Below are positions 27,913 through 36,333 of a stretch of DNA of 64,000 nt, one piece after another. Origin of the DNA: Allobogoriella deserti (GTDB taxonomy: Bacteria; Actinomycetota; Actinomycetes; Actinomycetales; Actinomycetaceae). A program made the translations under genes and the position numbers. The stretch's first letter is position 1. Each line of letters opens with the position of its first letter. Where the stretch lies: positions 682,001 to 746,000 of the forward strand of contig NZ_JBHUEE010000001.1 of NCBI RefSeq assembly GCF_042680605.1, given 5' to 3'. Under the pieces are notes generated by a model that had not been told where the DNA came from, did not search any database, and saw only the letters and a program-made list of their open reading frames with translations.

Positions 27913-30135
27913 TCACTCTAGCCGCGGCACGAGGTAGACCCGCATGCTCAGCGACTCCATCTCCACGGCACCGCCCGGCGGGACGTGGTGGCCATTGCCC
28001 GACTCGTCGGTGGGTTCGCGCTCGTCAGGATGGTCCCAGGCCGAGTCCCAGACGAGCTCGTAGTCGCCGCCGCGGCCGGGCGGCAGCTGCACGCGGCGTT
28101 CGTCGAGCGAGCCGTTGAGGACGACGAGCGCGTCGGCGTCCCCCCACGGCGCCCCGGATCGGTGCATCACCAGGACCCGGCGCTGCGGTTCGTGCCATGC
28201 CTCCGGCGTCATCGGTGCGCCGGTCTCGTCGTACCAGGACAGGTCCGGGACGTCGTCGCCGTCGAGACGCGCGCCGGTGGCGAATCGGTCGGGCCGCAGC
28301 ACCGGGTGCTCGCGCCGCAGCCGCAGGAGGGAGGTCGCGGTCGCGAGCAGATCCCCGCGCCAGCCGGTGGTCTCCCACGCGATCCAGGAGATCTCGTTGT
28401 CCTGGCAGTAGGCGTTGTTGTTCCCGCCCTGGCTGCGGCCGATCTCGTCGCCCGCGGTGAGCATCGGCACGCCCGCCGAGATCAGCAACGTCCCGAGCAG
28501 GTTGCGCATGGACCGTTCCCGGACCGGGACGATCTCGGCGGCGGGCGAGTCCGGCGCCACCGGCCCTTCCACGCCGTGGTGCCAGGACCGGTTGTCGTCG
28601 GTTCCGTCGCGGTTGCCCTCGAGGTTGGCGGCGTTGCGTTTGTGGTCGTAGGTGACCAGGTCCGCCAGGGTGAAGCCGTCGTGCGCGGTGACGAAGTTGA
28701 CCGAGCCCAGCGGTCCGCGGCCACCCGGCACCTCACCATGCCCGAACAGGTCCGCACTGCCGGACAGCCGCGTCGCGAGTTCGCGCAGATGGCCGGTGAC
28801 ATGTCCCCGCGAGGCCTCCCGCGGGTCGGAGAGCCAGAAGCCGCGCGTGGCGTTACGGAAGCGGTCGTTCCAGTCCGCCGTCGGCGCCGGGAACTGGCCG
28901 GTGCGCCATCCGTCCGGCCCGAGGTCCCACGGTTCGGTGATGAGTTTCTTCGTGCGCAACAGCGGATCGGTCGCCAATGCCACGAGGAACGGGTGGCGAG
29001 GGCTGAAGCGGGCGCCGTCCCGTCCGAGGGTGACGGCGAGGTCGAACCGGAAACCGTCGACGCCGACCTCGCCCGCCCAGTACCGCAGTGAGTCCAGCGC
29101 GAGCTGGACCACGCGGGTCCGGCGGAAGTCCAGGGAGTTGCCGCAGCCGGTGACGTCCACCAGCCGGCCCGGGGCGCCGTCGTCGTGCAGGTAGTAGCCG
29201 GCGTTGTCCAACCCGCGCAGGCTGAGCGTCGGGCCGTCCGCCCCGCCCTCGCAGGTGTGGTTGTAGACGACGTCGAGCACGATCTCCAGGCCCGCCTCGT
29301 GCAGCAGCGAGACCATGCCGCGGACCTCGTCCAGCACCGCTTCCGGTCCTGCCGCGCGCGAGGAACGTGTGGCATAGGAGGGCTCGGGGGCGAAGAACGC
29401 GAGCGTGTTGTAGCCCCAGTAGTTCGTCAGACCCTTGGCGGTGAGGAACGGTTCGGGGAACTTCGCGTGGATCGGCAGGAGCTCGATCGTGGTCACGCCC
29501 AGCTGTTTGAGGTGCGCGATGGTGGCCGGGTGGGCCACACCGGCGTAGGTGCCGCGCAGGTGCTGCGGTACGCCGGGCAGCTGCATGGTCAGCCCGCGGA
29601 CGTGCGCCTCGTACAGGACGGTGTCCTCCCACCCGATGCCCGGACCGGGTTCTGCCGCGCACTCCTCGACGACGACACCGGGGGCGACATAGGGGGCCGA
29701 GTCCCGTCCGTCCGGCTCGGCGCGGACCGGGGCCAGGCGGTCGTCGGCCACGTGCCCGTAGATCGCCGGGTCGAGGCGGATCTCGCCGTCGACCGCGCGC
29801 GCGTACGGATCCAGCAGCAGCTTGGCCGGATTGTGCCGCAGGCCGGCGTCCGGGTCCCACGGCCCGTGGACCCGGAAGCCGTAGCGCTGGCCGGCCTCGA
29901 TCCCGGGGACGTGCCCATGCCAGATCCCGTCGACCGGGCCGAGCAGGGACACCCGCTCCTCCGGCCGGGTGCCGTCCTCACGTGCCTCGCCCAGCAGGCA
30001 CAGCTCCACCCGGTTCGCGTGCGCGGCGTGGACGGCGACGTCGGCGCCGTCACCGGTCAGATGCACACCCAGGCGTCGCGGGTCCGCCGCCGGCGCCGGG
30101 GCAGCCGCGGGACGGGAGGTGCCGGGAACAGTCAT
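27913..30135 (-). CDS. glgX: Glycogen debranching enzyme GlgX
   Basis: A 740-residue GH13_11 isoamylase-type enzyme that hydrolyses alpha-1,6 branches. An N-terminal CBM48-like domain (VELCLLGEAREDG to YGFRVHGPWDPDAG) precedes the barrel with LYEAHVRGLT, the nucleophile motif VDGFRFDLAVTLGRDG, the acid/base motif LITEPWDLG and the third Asp in VTAHDGFTLADLV. The ATG at 30135 follows GGTGGG closely. The frame stays open far upstream, but nothing there resembles a protein. It would act with GlgP to break down the alpha-glucan built by the glgE operon, although it is encoded 5 kb away with trpS. Confidence 0.94.
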   Translation of the reverse strand: MTVPGTSRPAAAPAPAADPRRLGVHLTGDGADVAVHAAHANRVELCLLGEAREDGTRPEERVSLLGPVDGIWHGHVPGIEAGQRYGFRVHGPWDPDAGLRHNPAKLLLDPYARAVDGEIRLDPAIYGHVADDRLAPVRAEPDGRDSAPYVAPGVVVEECAAEPGPGIGWEDTVLYEAHVRGLTMQLPGVPQHLRGTYAGVAHPATIAHLKQLGVTTIELLPIHAKFPEPFLTAKGLTNYWGYNTLAFFAPEPSYATRSSRAAGPEAVLDEVRGMVSLLHEAGLEIVLDVVYNHTCEGGADGPTLSLRGLDNAGYYLHDDGAPGRLVDVTGCGNSLDFRRTRVVQLALDSLRYWAGEVGVDGFRFDLAVTLGRDGARFSPRHPFLVALATDPLLRTKKLITEPWDLGPDGWRTGQFPAPTADWNDRFRNATRGFWLSDPREASRGHVTGHLRELATRLSGSADLFGHGEVPGGRGPLGSVNFVTAHDGFTLADLVTYDHKRNAANLEGNRDGTDDNRSWHHGVEGPVAPDSPAAEIVPVRERSMRNLLGTLLISAGVPMLTAGDEIGRSQGGNNNAYCQDNEISWIAWETTGWRGDLLATATSLLRLRREHPVLRPDRFATGARLDGDDVPDLSWYDETGAPMTPEAWHEPQRRVLVMHRSGAPWGDADALVVLNGSLDERRVQLPPGRGGDYELVWDSAWDHPDEREPTDESGNGHHVPPGGAVEMESLSMRVYLVPRLE

Positions 30136-30279
30136 AGCCCACCATTGAACTCCACGCGCCCGCACGCCTCGCTCATCCCGCGTGTGCCGGTGCTCACGTC
30201 GGCCCCGCGCGACGGCCGGTCGGACCGCGTCCATCCCTCGGAACGGCGTCGCCACGATTCCGCCCCGCGACCGCCTGGG

Positions 30280-30295
30280 TGGCACTCTGGTGCCA
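30280..30295 (+). promoter_or_regulatory. Palindrome over the etfB -10 box and start
   Basis: TGGCAC and GTGCCA flank TCTG, and the palindrome spans the CACTCT -10-like box (30283-30288) and reaches the first base of the etfB ATG. It could be an operator on a leaderless promoter. Confidence 0.35.
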
Positions 30296-31077
30296 TGCGG
30301 ATCGTCGTGTGCGTCAAGTACGTCCCGGACCTGCAGTCCGAGCGCTCGCTGGACTCCGACGGGCACCTGGTCCGCGGCCTCGACGATGCGATCAACGAGC
30401 TCGACGAGAACGCTGTCGAGGCCGCCGTCGCGCTCGCGGAGGTGGAGCAGGCCGAGGTCATCGCCCTCACCGTGGGCCCGGGCGACGCCGTCGACGCCGT
30501 GCGCCGCGCCCTGCAGATGGGGGTCGACTCGGGGGTGCACGTCTGCGACGAACGGGTGGCCGGGGCCGACGTCGTCGGCACGGCCAAGGTGCTCGCTGCC
30601 GCGATCCGGACCATCGAACGCTCCGGGCCGATCGACCTCGTGGTCACCGGCATGGCCACCATGGACGGGCTGACCTCCATGCTTCCGGCGGCCCTCGCCG
30701 CGCTCCTCGACCGCCCGGCGCTGACGCTGGCCTCCCGGATCGGACATCTGGAAGGCGACGCGCTGACGATCACCCGCAGCATCGGCGAGGCGGAGGAGGA
30801 GCAGACGGCGCGCCTGCCGGCGCTGGTCTCGGTGACCGATCAGCTCAACGAGCCGCGGATCCCGGGCGCGATGTCGTTGATGTCGGCACGGAAGAAGCCG
30901 GTCGAGACGTGGTTGTTGGACGATCTCGACGGCGGCACGGATCTGGGCGAGCTGACCGGAACCGCCGTCGTCACCGCCGAGCCGCGGCCGCTCCGTGAGG
31001 CCGGGCGCATCCTCAACGACACCGGCGACGGCGGGCGCCGCCTGGCCGCCTACCTCGTCGAGAACAAGCTGGTGTGA
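30295..31077 (+). CDS. etfB: Electron transfer flavoprotein, beta subunit
   Basis: A 260-residue EtfB that forms a heterodimer with EtfA, binds AMP/FAD and carries electrons from acyl-CoA and other dehydrogenases. Family features are MRIVVCVKYVPD at the N-terminus, INELDENAVEAAVAL, LTVGPGDAVDAVRRALQMGVD and the signature LTLASRIGHLEGD followed by PALVSVTDQLNEPRIP. The ATG at 30295 is preceded by CACTCT-N6. It is followed seven bases later by etfA, then the cysteine desulfurase and mnmA, a gene order often seen in actinobacteria. Confidence 0.95.
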   Translation: MRIVVCVKYVPDLQSERSLDSDGHLVRGLDDAINELDENAVEAAVALAEVEQAEVIALTVGPGDAVDAVRRALQMGVDSGVHVCDERVAGADVVGTAKVLAAAIRTIERSGPIDLVVTGMATMDGLTSMLPAALAALLDRPALTLASRIGHLEGDALTITRSIGEAEEEQTARLPALVSVTDQLNEPRIPGAMSLMSARKKPVETWLLDDLDGGTDLGELTGTAVVTAEPRPLREAGRILNDTGDGGRRLAAYLVENKLV

Positions 31078-31084
31078 CGGACTC

Positions 31085-32059
31085 ATGACACGACTGACCG
31101 GACCTGTCGCCGTCGTCGTTGACCATCTCGACGGCGCACTGACCACCCCGTCCGCCGAGGTGCTCACCCAGGCGCGCGCCCTCACCTCCGCCGACGTGGT
31201 CGCCATCTCGCTGGACGCACCCGACGTGACGGCGCTCGGGCGCTACGGCGTCGCGGCCGTGTACGCCCCGCAGCTCGGCGACCTCTCGTCCACGGTTTCC
31301 GCCGTGGCGGCCGAAGCCGTCCTGGCGGCGTCGGCGGCCGCGCACCCTGAGGCGGTGCTGATGGTCTCCTCCTTCGCCGGCAAGGAGCTCGCCGCGCGCC
31401 TGGCGGTCGCGTTCGACTCCGGTGCGATCGTCGACGCCACCGGCATCACGGTGGACGAGGACGGGCTGCTCGCGTCCAAGACCGTGCTGCAGGGCTCCTG
31501 GGACACCACGTGCCGCGTGGTCCGCGGCACCCCTGTGCTGGCACTCAAGCCGACCGTGATCGAGGCCGAGGAGGTCGACGAGCCGACGACGCCGCAGGTC
31601 CTCGACGTGCCGGTGGACTTCTCGCAGACCGCGCGTCAGGTCGCCGTGCTGAGTCGGACGCCGCATCCGCGCGGACGGGCTCCGCTCGCCGAGGCTCGGA
31701 CCGTCGTCGCCGGCGGTCGCGGCACGGAGGGCGACTTCACGCTGATCAACGCCCTGGCGGATGAGCTGGAGGCCACCGTCGGCGCGACCCGTGTGGCCAC
31801 CGACGAGGGGTGGATCGACCACGCGAGCCAGATCGGTCAGACCGGGGTGACGATCTCGCCGCGGCTGTACATCGGTGCCGGCATCTCGGGTGCGATCCAC
31901 CACACCGCCGGGATGCAGTCCGCGCAGACCATCGTGGCGATCAACAACGATCCCGAGGCGCCGATCTTCGAGATGGCCGACCTCGGCATCGTCGGCGACC
32001 TGAACGACGTCATCCCGCAGGCCGTCGAGGAACTGCGCCGCCTGCGCTCCGAGCAGTAA
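31085..32059 (+). CDS. etfA: Electron transfer flavoprotein, alpha subunit
   Basis: A 324-residue EtfA partner of the preceding gene. The N-terminal half has the ETF fold (VVVDHLDGALTTPSAEVL), and the C-terminal FAD domain carries GQTGVTISPRLYIGAGISGA, HHTAGMQSAQTIVAIN and NDPEAPIFEMADLGIVGDL, the FAD-binding signature. The ATG lies seven bases after etfB. The stop codon sits in the loop of a hairpin that may end part of the transcript before the cysteine desulfurase gene, which has its own -10 box. Confidence 0.95.
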   Translation: MTRLTGPVAVVVDHLDGALTTPSAEVLTQARALTSADVVAISLDAPDVTALGRYGVAAVYAPQLGDLSSTVSAVAAEAVLAASAAAHPEAVLMVSSFAGKELAARLAVAFDSGAIVDATGITVDEDGLLASKTVLQGSWDTTCRVVRGTPVLALKPTVIEAEEVDEPTTPQVLDVPVDFSQTARQVAVLSRTPHPRGRAPLAEARTVVAGGRGTEGDFTLINALADELEATVGATRVATDEGWIDHASQIGQTGVTISPRLYIGAGISGAIHHTAGMQSAQTIVAINNDPEAPIFEMADLGIVGDLNDVIPQAVEELRRLRSEQ

Positions 32060-32067
32060 CCGGAGCG
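32045..32067 (+). terminator. Hairpin spanning the etfA stop codon
   Basis: CGCTCCG and CGGAGCG pair around a nine-base loop holding the TAA stop. There is no T-run. It may act as a weak terminator or 3'-end stabiliser. Confidence 0.4.
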
Positions 32068-32122
32068 ATCCCTCGGCTGTGCGCGGCACGCGCGCGCGGA
32101 CCCGGCTCCCTACACTGGGTCG

Positions 32123-33316
32123 GTGACCACGTACCTCGACCACGCCGCCACGTCCCCGGTGCGTCCGGAGGTGGCCGAGGTCTACGCTGCGGAGCTCACC
32201 CGGCTGGGGAACCCGTCCTCGCTGCACACCGCGGGGCGCGACGCGCGACGCCGGCTCGAAGAGGCGCGTGAGCAGCTCGCGGCCGCGGTCGGCGCCGAAC
32301 CGGCCGAGGTGCTGTTCACCTCCGGCGGCACGGAGGCAGACAACCTCGCCGTCAAGGGCGCCTACTGGGCCCGCCACGGCACGGACCCTGCGCTGTCTGC
32401 CGTCGCCGTCTCCGCCGTCGAGCATCACGCCGTCCTCGAGGCCGCCGAATGGCTCGGTGAGCACGAGGGCGCAGCTGTCCGCCTGCTCCGCGTCACCGGT
32501 GACGGCCGGCTCGACCTGAACCACCTCGACGAGACGCTCGCCCGCGGCGACGTCGCCGTCGTCTCGGTCATGTGGGCCAACAACGAGACCGGGGCCCTCC
32601 AGCCGATCCACGACGTCGTCACCCGGGCCGACGCCGCAGGCGTCCCCGTCCACACCGACGCCGTCCAGGCCGTCGGGAAGGTGCCGGTTCATTTTGCCCG
32701 CTCCGGCGTCGGCGCCCTGACGCTCACCGGTCACAAGCTCGGCGCGCCCGTCGGTACCGGGGCGCTCGTCGCCCGCCGGGACTATCCGCTCGCGGCCGTC
32801 GAGCACGGCGGCCGCCAGGAACGCGGCGTCCGCTCGGGCACCCTCAATCTCGCCGGTGCCCGCGCCCTCGCACTCGCCGTCGAGCTCGCCGTGGCCGAAC
32901 AGGAGGCGGAGGCAGTGCGGCTCGCACAGTTGCGCGACCGGCTGCTCGCCGGCGTGACCGCGGCGGTTCCCGACGCTCGTGTCACCGGTCCGGCCGGCGC
33001 TCACCGGCTGCCCGGGCTGGCGCACGTGACGGTCGCCGAGGCGGACGCGGACGCCCTCCTGCTCGGCTTGGACATGGCCGGCATCGCTGCCTCGTCCGGG
33101 TCCGCCTGCCAGGCCGGCGTCCAGCAGCCCTCGCACGTGCTCCTCGCGATGGGCTACGACGAGGAATCGGCCCGCTCCGCACTGCGGTTCTCCCTCGGCC
33201 GGACCACCACCGCCGCGGACGTGGACGCGCTCGTGGCCGCCCTGCCCGCTGTGGTGGACGGTGCTCGCAAGGCCTACGCCACCCATCGGCCGCGCACGAC
33301 GGAAGGAGTCGCCTGA
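32123..33316 (+). CDS. Cysteine desulfurase (NifS/IscS family)
   Basis: A 397-residue PLP enzyme that takes sulfur from cysteine as a persulfide. The N-terminus YLDHAATSPVRPEV, the cofactor Lys205 in LTGHKLGAPVG and the catalytic Cys329 in SSGSACQAG mark a class I (IscS/NifS) desulfurase. GTG 32123 is chosen because TACACT lies six bases ahead. The stop overlaps mnmA (TGATG), and MnmA needs sulfur from a desulfurase to thiolate tRNA, so this gene is probably its sulfur donor. Confidence 0.93.
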   Translation: MTTYLDHAATSPVRPEVAEVYAAELTRLGNPSSLHTAGRDARRRLEEAREQLAAAVGAEPAEVLFTSGGTEADNLAVKGAYWARHGTDPALSAVAVSAVEHHAVLEAAEWLGEHEGAAVRLLRVTGDGRLDLNHLDETLARGDVAVVSVMWANNETGALQPIHDVVTRADAAGVPVHTDAVQAVGKVPVHFARSGVGALTLTGHKLGAPVGTGALVARRDYPLAAVEHGGRQERGVRSGTLNLAGARALALAVELAVAEQEAEAVRLAQLRDRLLAGVTAAVPDARVTGPAGAHRLPGLAHVTVAEADADALLLGLDMAGIAASSGSACQAGVQQPSHVLLAMGYDEESARSALRFSLGRTTTAADVDALVAALPAVVDGARKAYATHRPRTTEGVA

Positions 33317-34443
33317 TGCGCGTGCTTGCCGCTCTCTCCGGAGGTGTCGACTCGGCCGTCGCCGCGGCCCGGGCCGTCGAGGCCGGACACGACGTCGTCG
33401 GTGTCCACATGGCGCTGTCGCGCTCCCGCGCCCAGCACCGCAACGGCTCTCGGGGCTGCTGCTCCATCGAGGACGCCTCGGACGCACGCCGAGCCGCCGA
33501 CGTCCTGGGCATCCCGTACTACGTGTGGGACCTGTCCGAGGAGTTCGAAGACACGGTGGTCGCCGACTTCCTCAGCGAGTACGAGGCCGGGCGGACCCCG
33601 AACCCGTGCGTGCGGTGCAACGAGCACATCAAGTTCTCCGCCCTTCTCGACCGCGGCCTCGCGCTCGGCTTCGACGCGGTCTGCACCGGGCACTACGCCC
33701 GCATCGTCGACGTGCCCGGCACCGACGGCCAGCACCGCCGTGAGCTCCATCGCGCCGCGGACACCGCCAAGGACCAGTCCTACGTCCTCGCCGTGATGGG
33801 TCCGGAGCGTCTCGGACGCTCCCTCTTCCCACTCGGGGACGCCCCCTCCAAGGACGCTGTTCGCGCCGAGGCCGCCGAGCGGGGCCTGAGCGTGTCCGCC
33901 AAGCCGGACTCGTACGACATCTGTTTCGTCGCCGACGGGGACACGCGAGGTTTCCTGCGTGACCGGCTCGGTTCCCGGCCGGGCGAGATCGTCGACACCG
34001 ACGGCGCCGTCCTGGGCGAGCACGACGGCGCCTACGCCTTCACGGTCGGCCAGCGCAAGGGGCTCGGGCTCACGCGGCCCGCGCCCGACGGCACTCCGCG
34101 CTACGTCCTCGAGGTCCGTCCCGAGCAGGGACAGGTCGTCGTCGGACCGAGCCAGTTGCTCAGTGTCGACGAACTCACCGCCGACCAGGCGATCTGGCTC
34201 GCCGACGACGTGACGGCCGAGGAGTGGATCGACGTGGAGGTGCAGATCCGCGCCCACGGCGATCCGGTCGCGGCGAGCGTCCGGCGCCGCCGCGAGGGCG
34301 GCGCCGAGACCGTCGAGGCTCGGCTGGCGACGCCGTTGCGCGGGATCGCGCCCGGCCAGTCGCTCGTGGTCTACCGCGGCACGCGGGTGCTCGGCCAGGC
34401 GACCATCGCCGAGGCCCACCGGGGGGCTGCGCTACCGGCCTGA
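33316..34443 (+). CDS. mnmA: tRNA-specific 2-thiouridylase
   Basis: A 375-residue enzyme that makes 2-thiouridine at the wobble base of Lys, Glu and Gln tRNAs. The ATP-PPi loop is ALSGGVDS. The catalytic Cys pair lies in NPCVRCNEHIKF and in SYDICFVADGD, and GHYARI and GLTRPAPDG are family segments. GGAAGGAG at 33301-33308 precedes the ATG, which overlaps the upstream stop by one base. It is the last gene of the etfBA-desulfurase-mnmA cluster. Confidence 0.95.
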   Translation: MRVLAALSGGVDSAVAAARAVEAGHDVVGVHMALSRSRAQHRNGSRGCCSIEDASDARRAADVLGIPYYVWDLSEEFEDTVVADFLSEYEAGRTPNPCVRCNEHIKFSALLDRGLALGFDAVCTGHYARIVDVPGTDGQHRRELHRAADTAKDQSYVLAVMGPERLGRSLFPLGDAPSKDAVRAEAAERGLSVSAKPDSYDICFVADGDTRGFLRDRLGSRPGEIVDTDGAVLGEHDGAYAFTVGQRKGLGLTRPAPDGTPRYVLEVRPEQGQVVVGPSQLLSVDELTADQAIWLADDVTAEEWIDVEVQIRAHGDPVAASVRRRREGGAETVEARLATPLRGIAPGQSLVVYRGTRVLGQATIAEAHRGAALPA

Positions 34444-34446
34444 ACC

Positions 34447-34467
34447 GGTGCGGCCCGTGCCGCCACC
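34447..34467. terminator. Hairpin between mnmA and the convergent oxidoreductase
   Basis: GGTGCGGC pairs with GCCGCCACC through one bulged C around a four-base loop, three bases after the mnmA stop and in the 42-base gap to the convergent gene. Confidence 0.45.
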
Positions 34468-34485
34468 CCCTTGCATTCTCGTGCG

Positions 34486-35577
34486 TTACCGGTCGTCGAG
34501 CGGGACGGCGTCCGGCCGGGCCACGGTGCTGGTCATCGTCACCGAGTGGCCCTCCCGGGCGGCCTCCAGGACACCTTCCATCACCTCGAGGACGTGGAAG
34601 GCGAGGGCTCCCTGGGCCCGGCCTGCGGTGGGCTCGCCCGCGAACGCTCCCGACCAGTGCAGGTCCGCCAGGCCGTAGCCGCGGGCCGCGCCGCGGTAGC
34701 CGGCTGAGACGGGTAGGTCGCGCCAGGAGTCCTGGGGCGTGGCCAGCGAGACCGGTCCGGTGAACCTGTTGGGGTCCGGGACGGTCAGCGACCCCTCCGT
34801 ACCGTGCACCTCGATGTTCGCTGCTCGGGTGGCGGTGCCGTCGAAGCTCATCACCAGGGTCGAGATCGCGCCGGAGGCGTGCACCAGCGCACCGGTGACG
34901 TGACTCGGCGTGGAGACCGTGATGCTTTCGCCGGCACGCGGTCCCGAGCCGATGACTCGCTCTCCGCGCAGCGCACTGGCTGCGCCGATCACCCGCACCA
35001 CCGGCCCCAGGAGGGTCACGAGGGAGGTCACGTAGTACGGCCCCATGTCGAGCAGTGGCCCGCCGCCCGGCTGGTAGTAGAAGTCGGGTGCCGGGTGCCA
35101 CCGCTCGTGGCCCGGCGTGACCATCGTCGCGGTGGCGGAAACCGGGGTGCCCACCATGCCGGAGTCCACCGCGGCCCGGGCCGTCTGGATGCCGGTACCG
35201 AGGACCGTGTCCGGAGCCCCGCCGAGCACCACGCCCGCGGCGGCGGCCGCGTCCACCATCCGCCGCGCATCCGTCGTCGTCGCCGCCAACGGCTTCTCGA
35301 CGTACACGCCCTTGCCGGCCTCGATCGCGGCCAGCGAGGTCTCGGCGTGCGCCGCCGGCACGGTGAGGTTGAGCACCGCGGCGACGTCGTCGCGCTCGAG
35401 CAGGCCCTCGACCGTCGTGCCGACCGCGCCGGCCTGTTCCGCCGCCGTGCGGGCACGTTCGACGTCGAGATCGGCCACCGCGACGAGCCGGAGGTCGTCG
35501 AGGCGGGCGAGAGTGGCGAGGTACTGGGCGCTGATGTGGCCCGCGCCGATGAGGCCGACGGTCAGCGGCTGGCCCAC
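34486..35577 (-). CDS. Gfo/Idh/MocA-family oxidoreductase
   Basis: A 363-residue NAD(P)-dependent sugar or polyol dehydrogenase. The Rossmann start VGLIGAGHISAQYL is followed by VAVADLD, and the cofactor/active-site motif VYVEKPLA (Glu-Lys-Pro) is conserved. The C-terminal alpha/beta domain has GGGPLLDMGPYYVTSLVTLLGP. GTG 35577 was chosen because the Rossmann motif begins just after it and because it overlaps the upstream ThuA gene by 16 bases, so the two are coupled. ThuA-like plus Gfo/Idh pairs suggest oxidation of a sugar derivative (inference). Confidence 0.88.
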   Translation of the reverse strand: MGQPLTVGLIGAGHISAQYLATLARLDDLRLVAVADLDVERARTAAEQAGAVGTTVEGLLERDDVAAVLNLTVPAAHAETSLAAIEAGKGVYVEKPLAATTTDARRMVDAAAAAGVVLGGAPDTVLGTGIQTARAAVDSGMVGTPVSATATMVTPGHERWHPAPDFYYQPGGGPLLDMGPYYVTSLVTLLGPVVRVIGAASALRGERVIGSGPRAGESITVSTPSHVTGALVHASGAISTLVMSFDGTATRAANIEVHGTEGSLTVPDPNRFTGPVSLATPQDSWRDLPVSAGYRGAARGYGLADLHWSGAFAGEPTAGRAQGALAFHVLEVMEGVLEAAREGHSVTMTSTVARPDAVPLDDR

Positions 35578-36254
35578 AGCATCCCCCGTTCGACGATCGT
35601 GCGCACCGACGGGTGTTCGAGCACGTCGACGTGGTGACCGGGTGTCGCGACGAAGATGCGCCCCTGACCCCACCGCCGGGTCCACACGGCCGGACAGGTG
35701 TGCTCGCCGGACCAGGCGTCGAACTCCCGCTTCGGCAACGTGGTGGTGGCGAGCACGTCGAGCAGCCCGTCAGTGAGGACCCAGTACTGCTCCGTGTCGA
35801 GCTCGAAGGACTCGAGACCACGGACGATGGGGTGGTCGGCCTTCTCGGGCGCGATGTCGATGCGGTGCGGGATGTAGTTGTCGGACTGCTCGCCGGTGCG
35901 CTCACTCGGGTGCCGGCCGGGGTGGTGGGCGAACTGCGCACCCATGAGCTGCAGGTAGGCGTCACTGGACCGGTAGGAGTCGGCGATGCCGCCGTGCCAG
36001 CCGGCGAAACCGGTGCCCGCCTCGATCGCCGAGCGCAGACCCGCGACCTCCTCCTTCTCGATCGTCGACATCGTCACGCACTGCACGATCAGGTCGGTCG
36101 CGGCCATGCGGTCCGCGTCGGCGTAGACCGCGGGGGAGTCGAAGACGTCGAGTTCGTAGCCGTGCTCGGCGAGGAACGGGCGGAAGAGGTCGGTGGTCTC
36201 GACGGGCTGGTGTCCCTCCCAGCCGCCTCGGACGATGATCGCCTGCTTGCTCAT
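35562..36254 (-). CDS. ThuA-like protein
   Basis: A 230-residue protein of the ThuA family, named for trehalose utilisation in rhizobia and having a class I glutamine amidotransferase-like fold. Seen here: QAIIVRGGWEGHQPVETTDLF, TGFAGWHGGIADSYR, FAHHPG and a C-terminal GQGRIFVATPGHHVDVLEHP. The classical amidotransferase Cys is absent, as in other ThuA proteins, so glutaminase activity is not expected. The ATG at 36254 follows a GAGAGAGAG purine tract. A CTCAC-CGTA-GTGAG palindrome at 36284-36297 lies in the upstream gap and may be an operator. Confidence 0.82.
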   Translation of the reverse strand: MSKQAIIVRGGWEGHQPVETTDLFRPFLAEHGYELDVFDSPAVYADADRMAATDLIVQCVTMSTIEKEEVAGLRSAIEAGTGFAGWHGGIADSYRSSDAYLQLMGAQFAHHPGRHPSERTGEQSDNYIPHRIDIAPEKADHPIVRGLESFELDTEQYWVLTDGLLDVLATTTLPKREFDAWSGEHTCPAVWTRRWGQGRIFVATPGHHVDVLEHPSVRTIVERGMLWASR

Positions 36255-36333
36255 GGATGCTCTCTCTCGATGGCGCTGACGTGCTCACCGTAGTGAGGGG
36301 CACCACGTCCCCGTGCGCCTGTCCGATGAGCGG

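Noticed and set aside
30136..31206. Extension of the glgX frame upstream of 30135
   Set aside because: It overlaps etfB on the other strand and has no GH13 or CBM features; glgX starts at 30135.
36284..36297. CTCAC-CGTA-GTGAG near thuA
   Set aside because: Short and unsupported by a known regulator; noted only as a possible operator.
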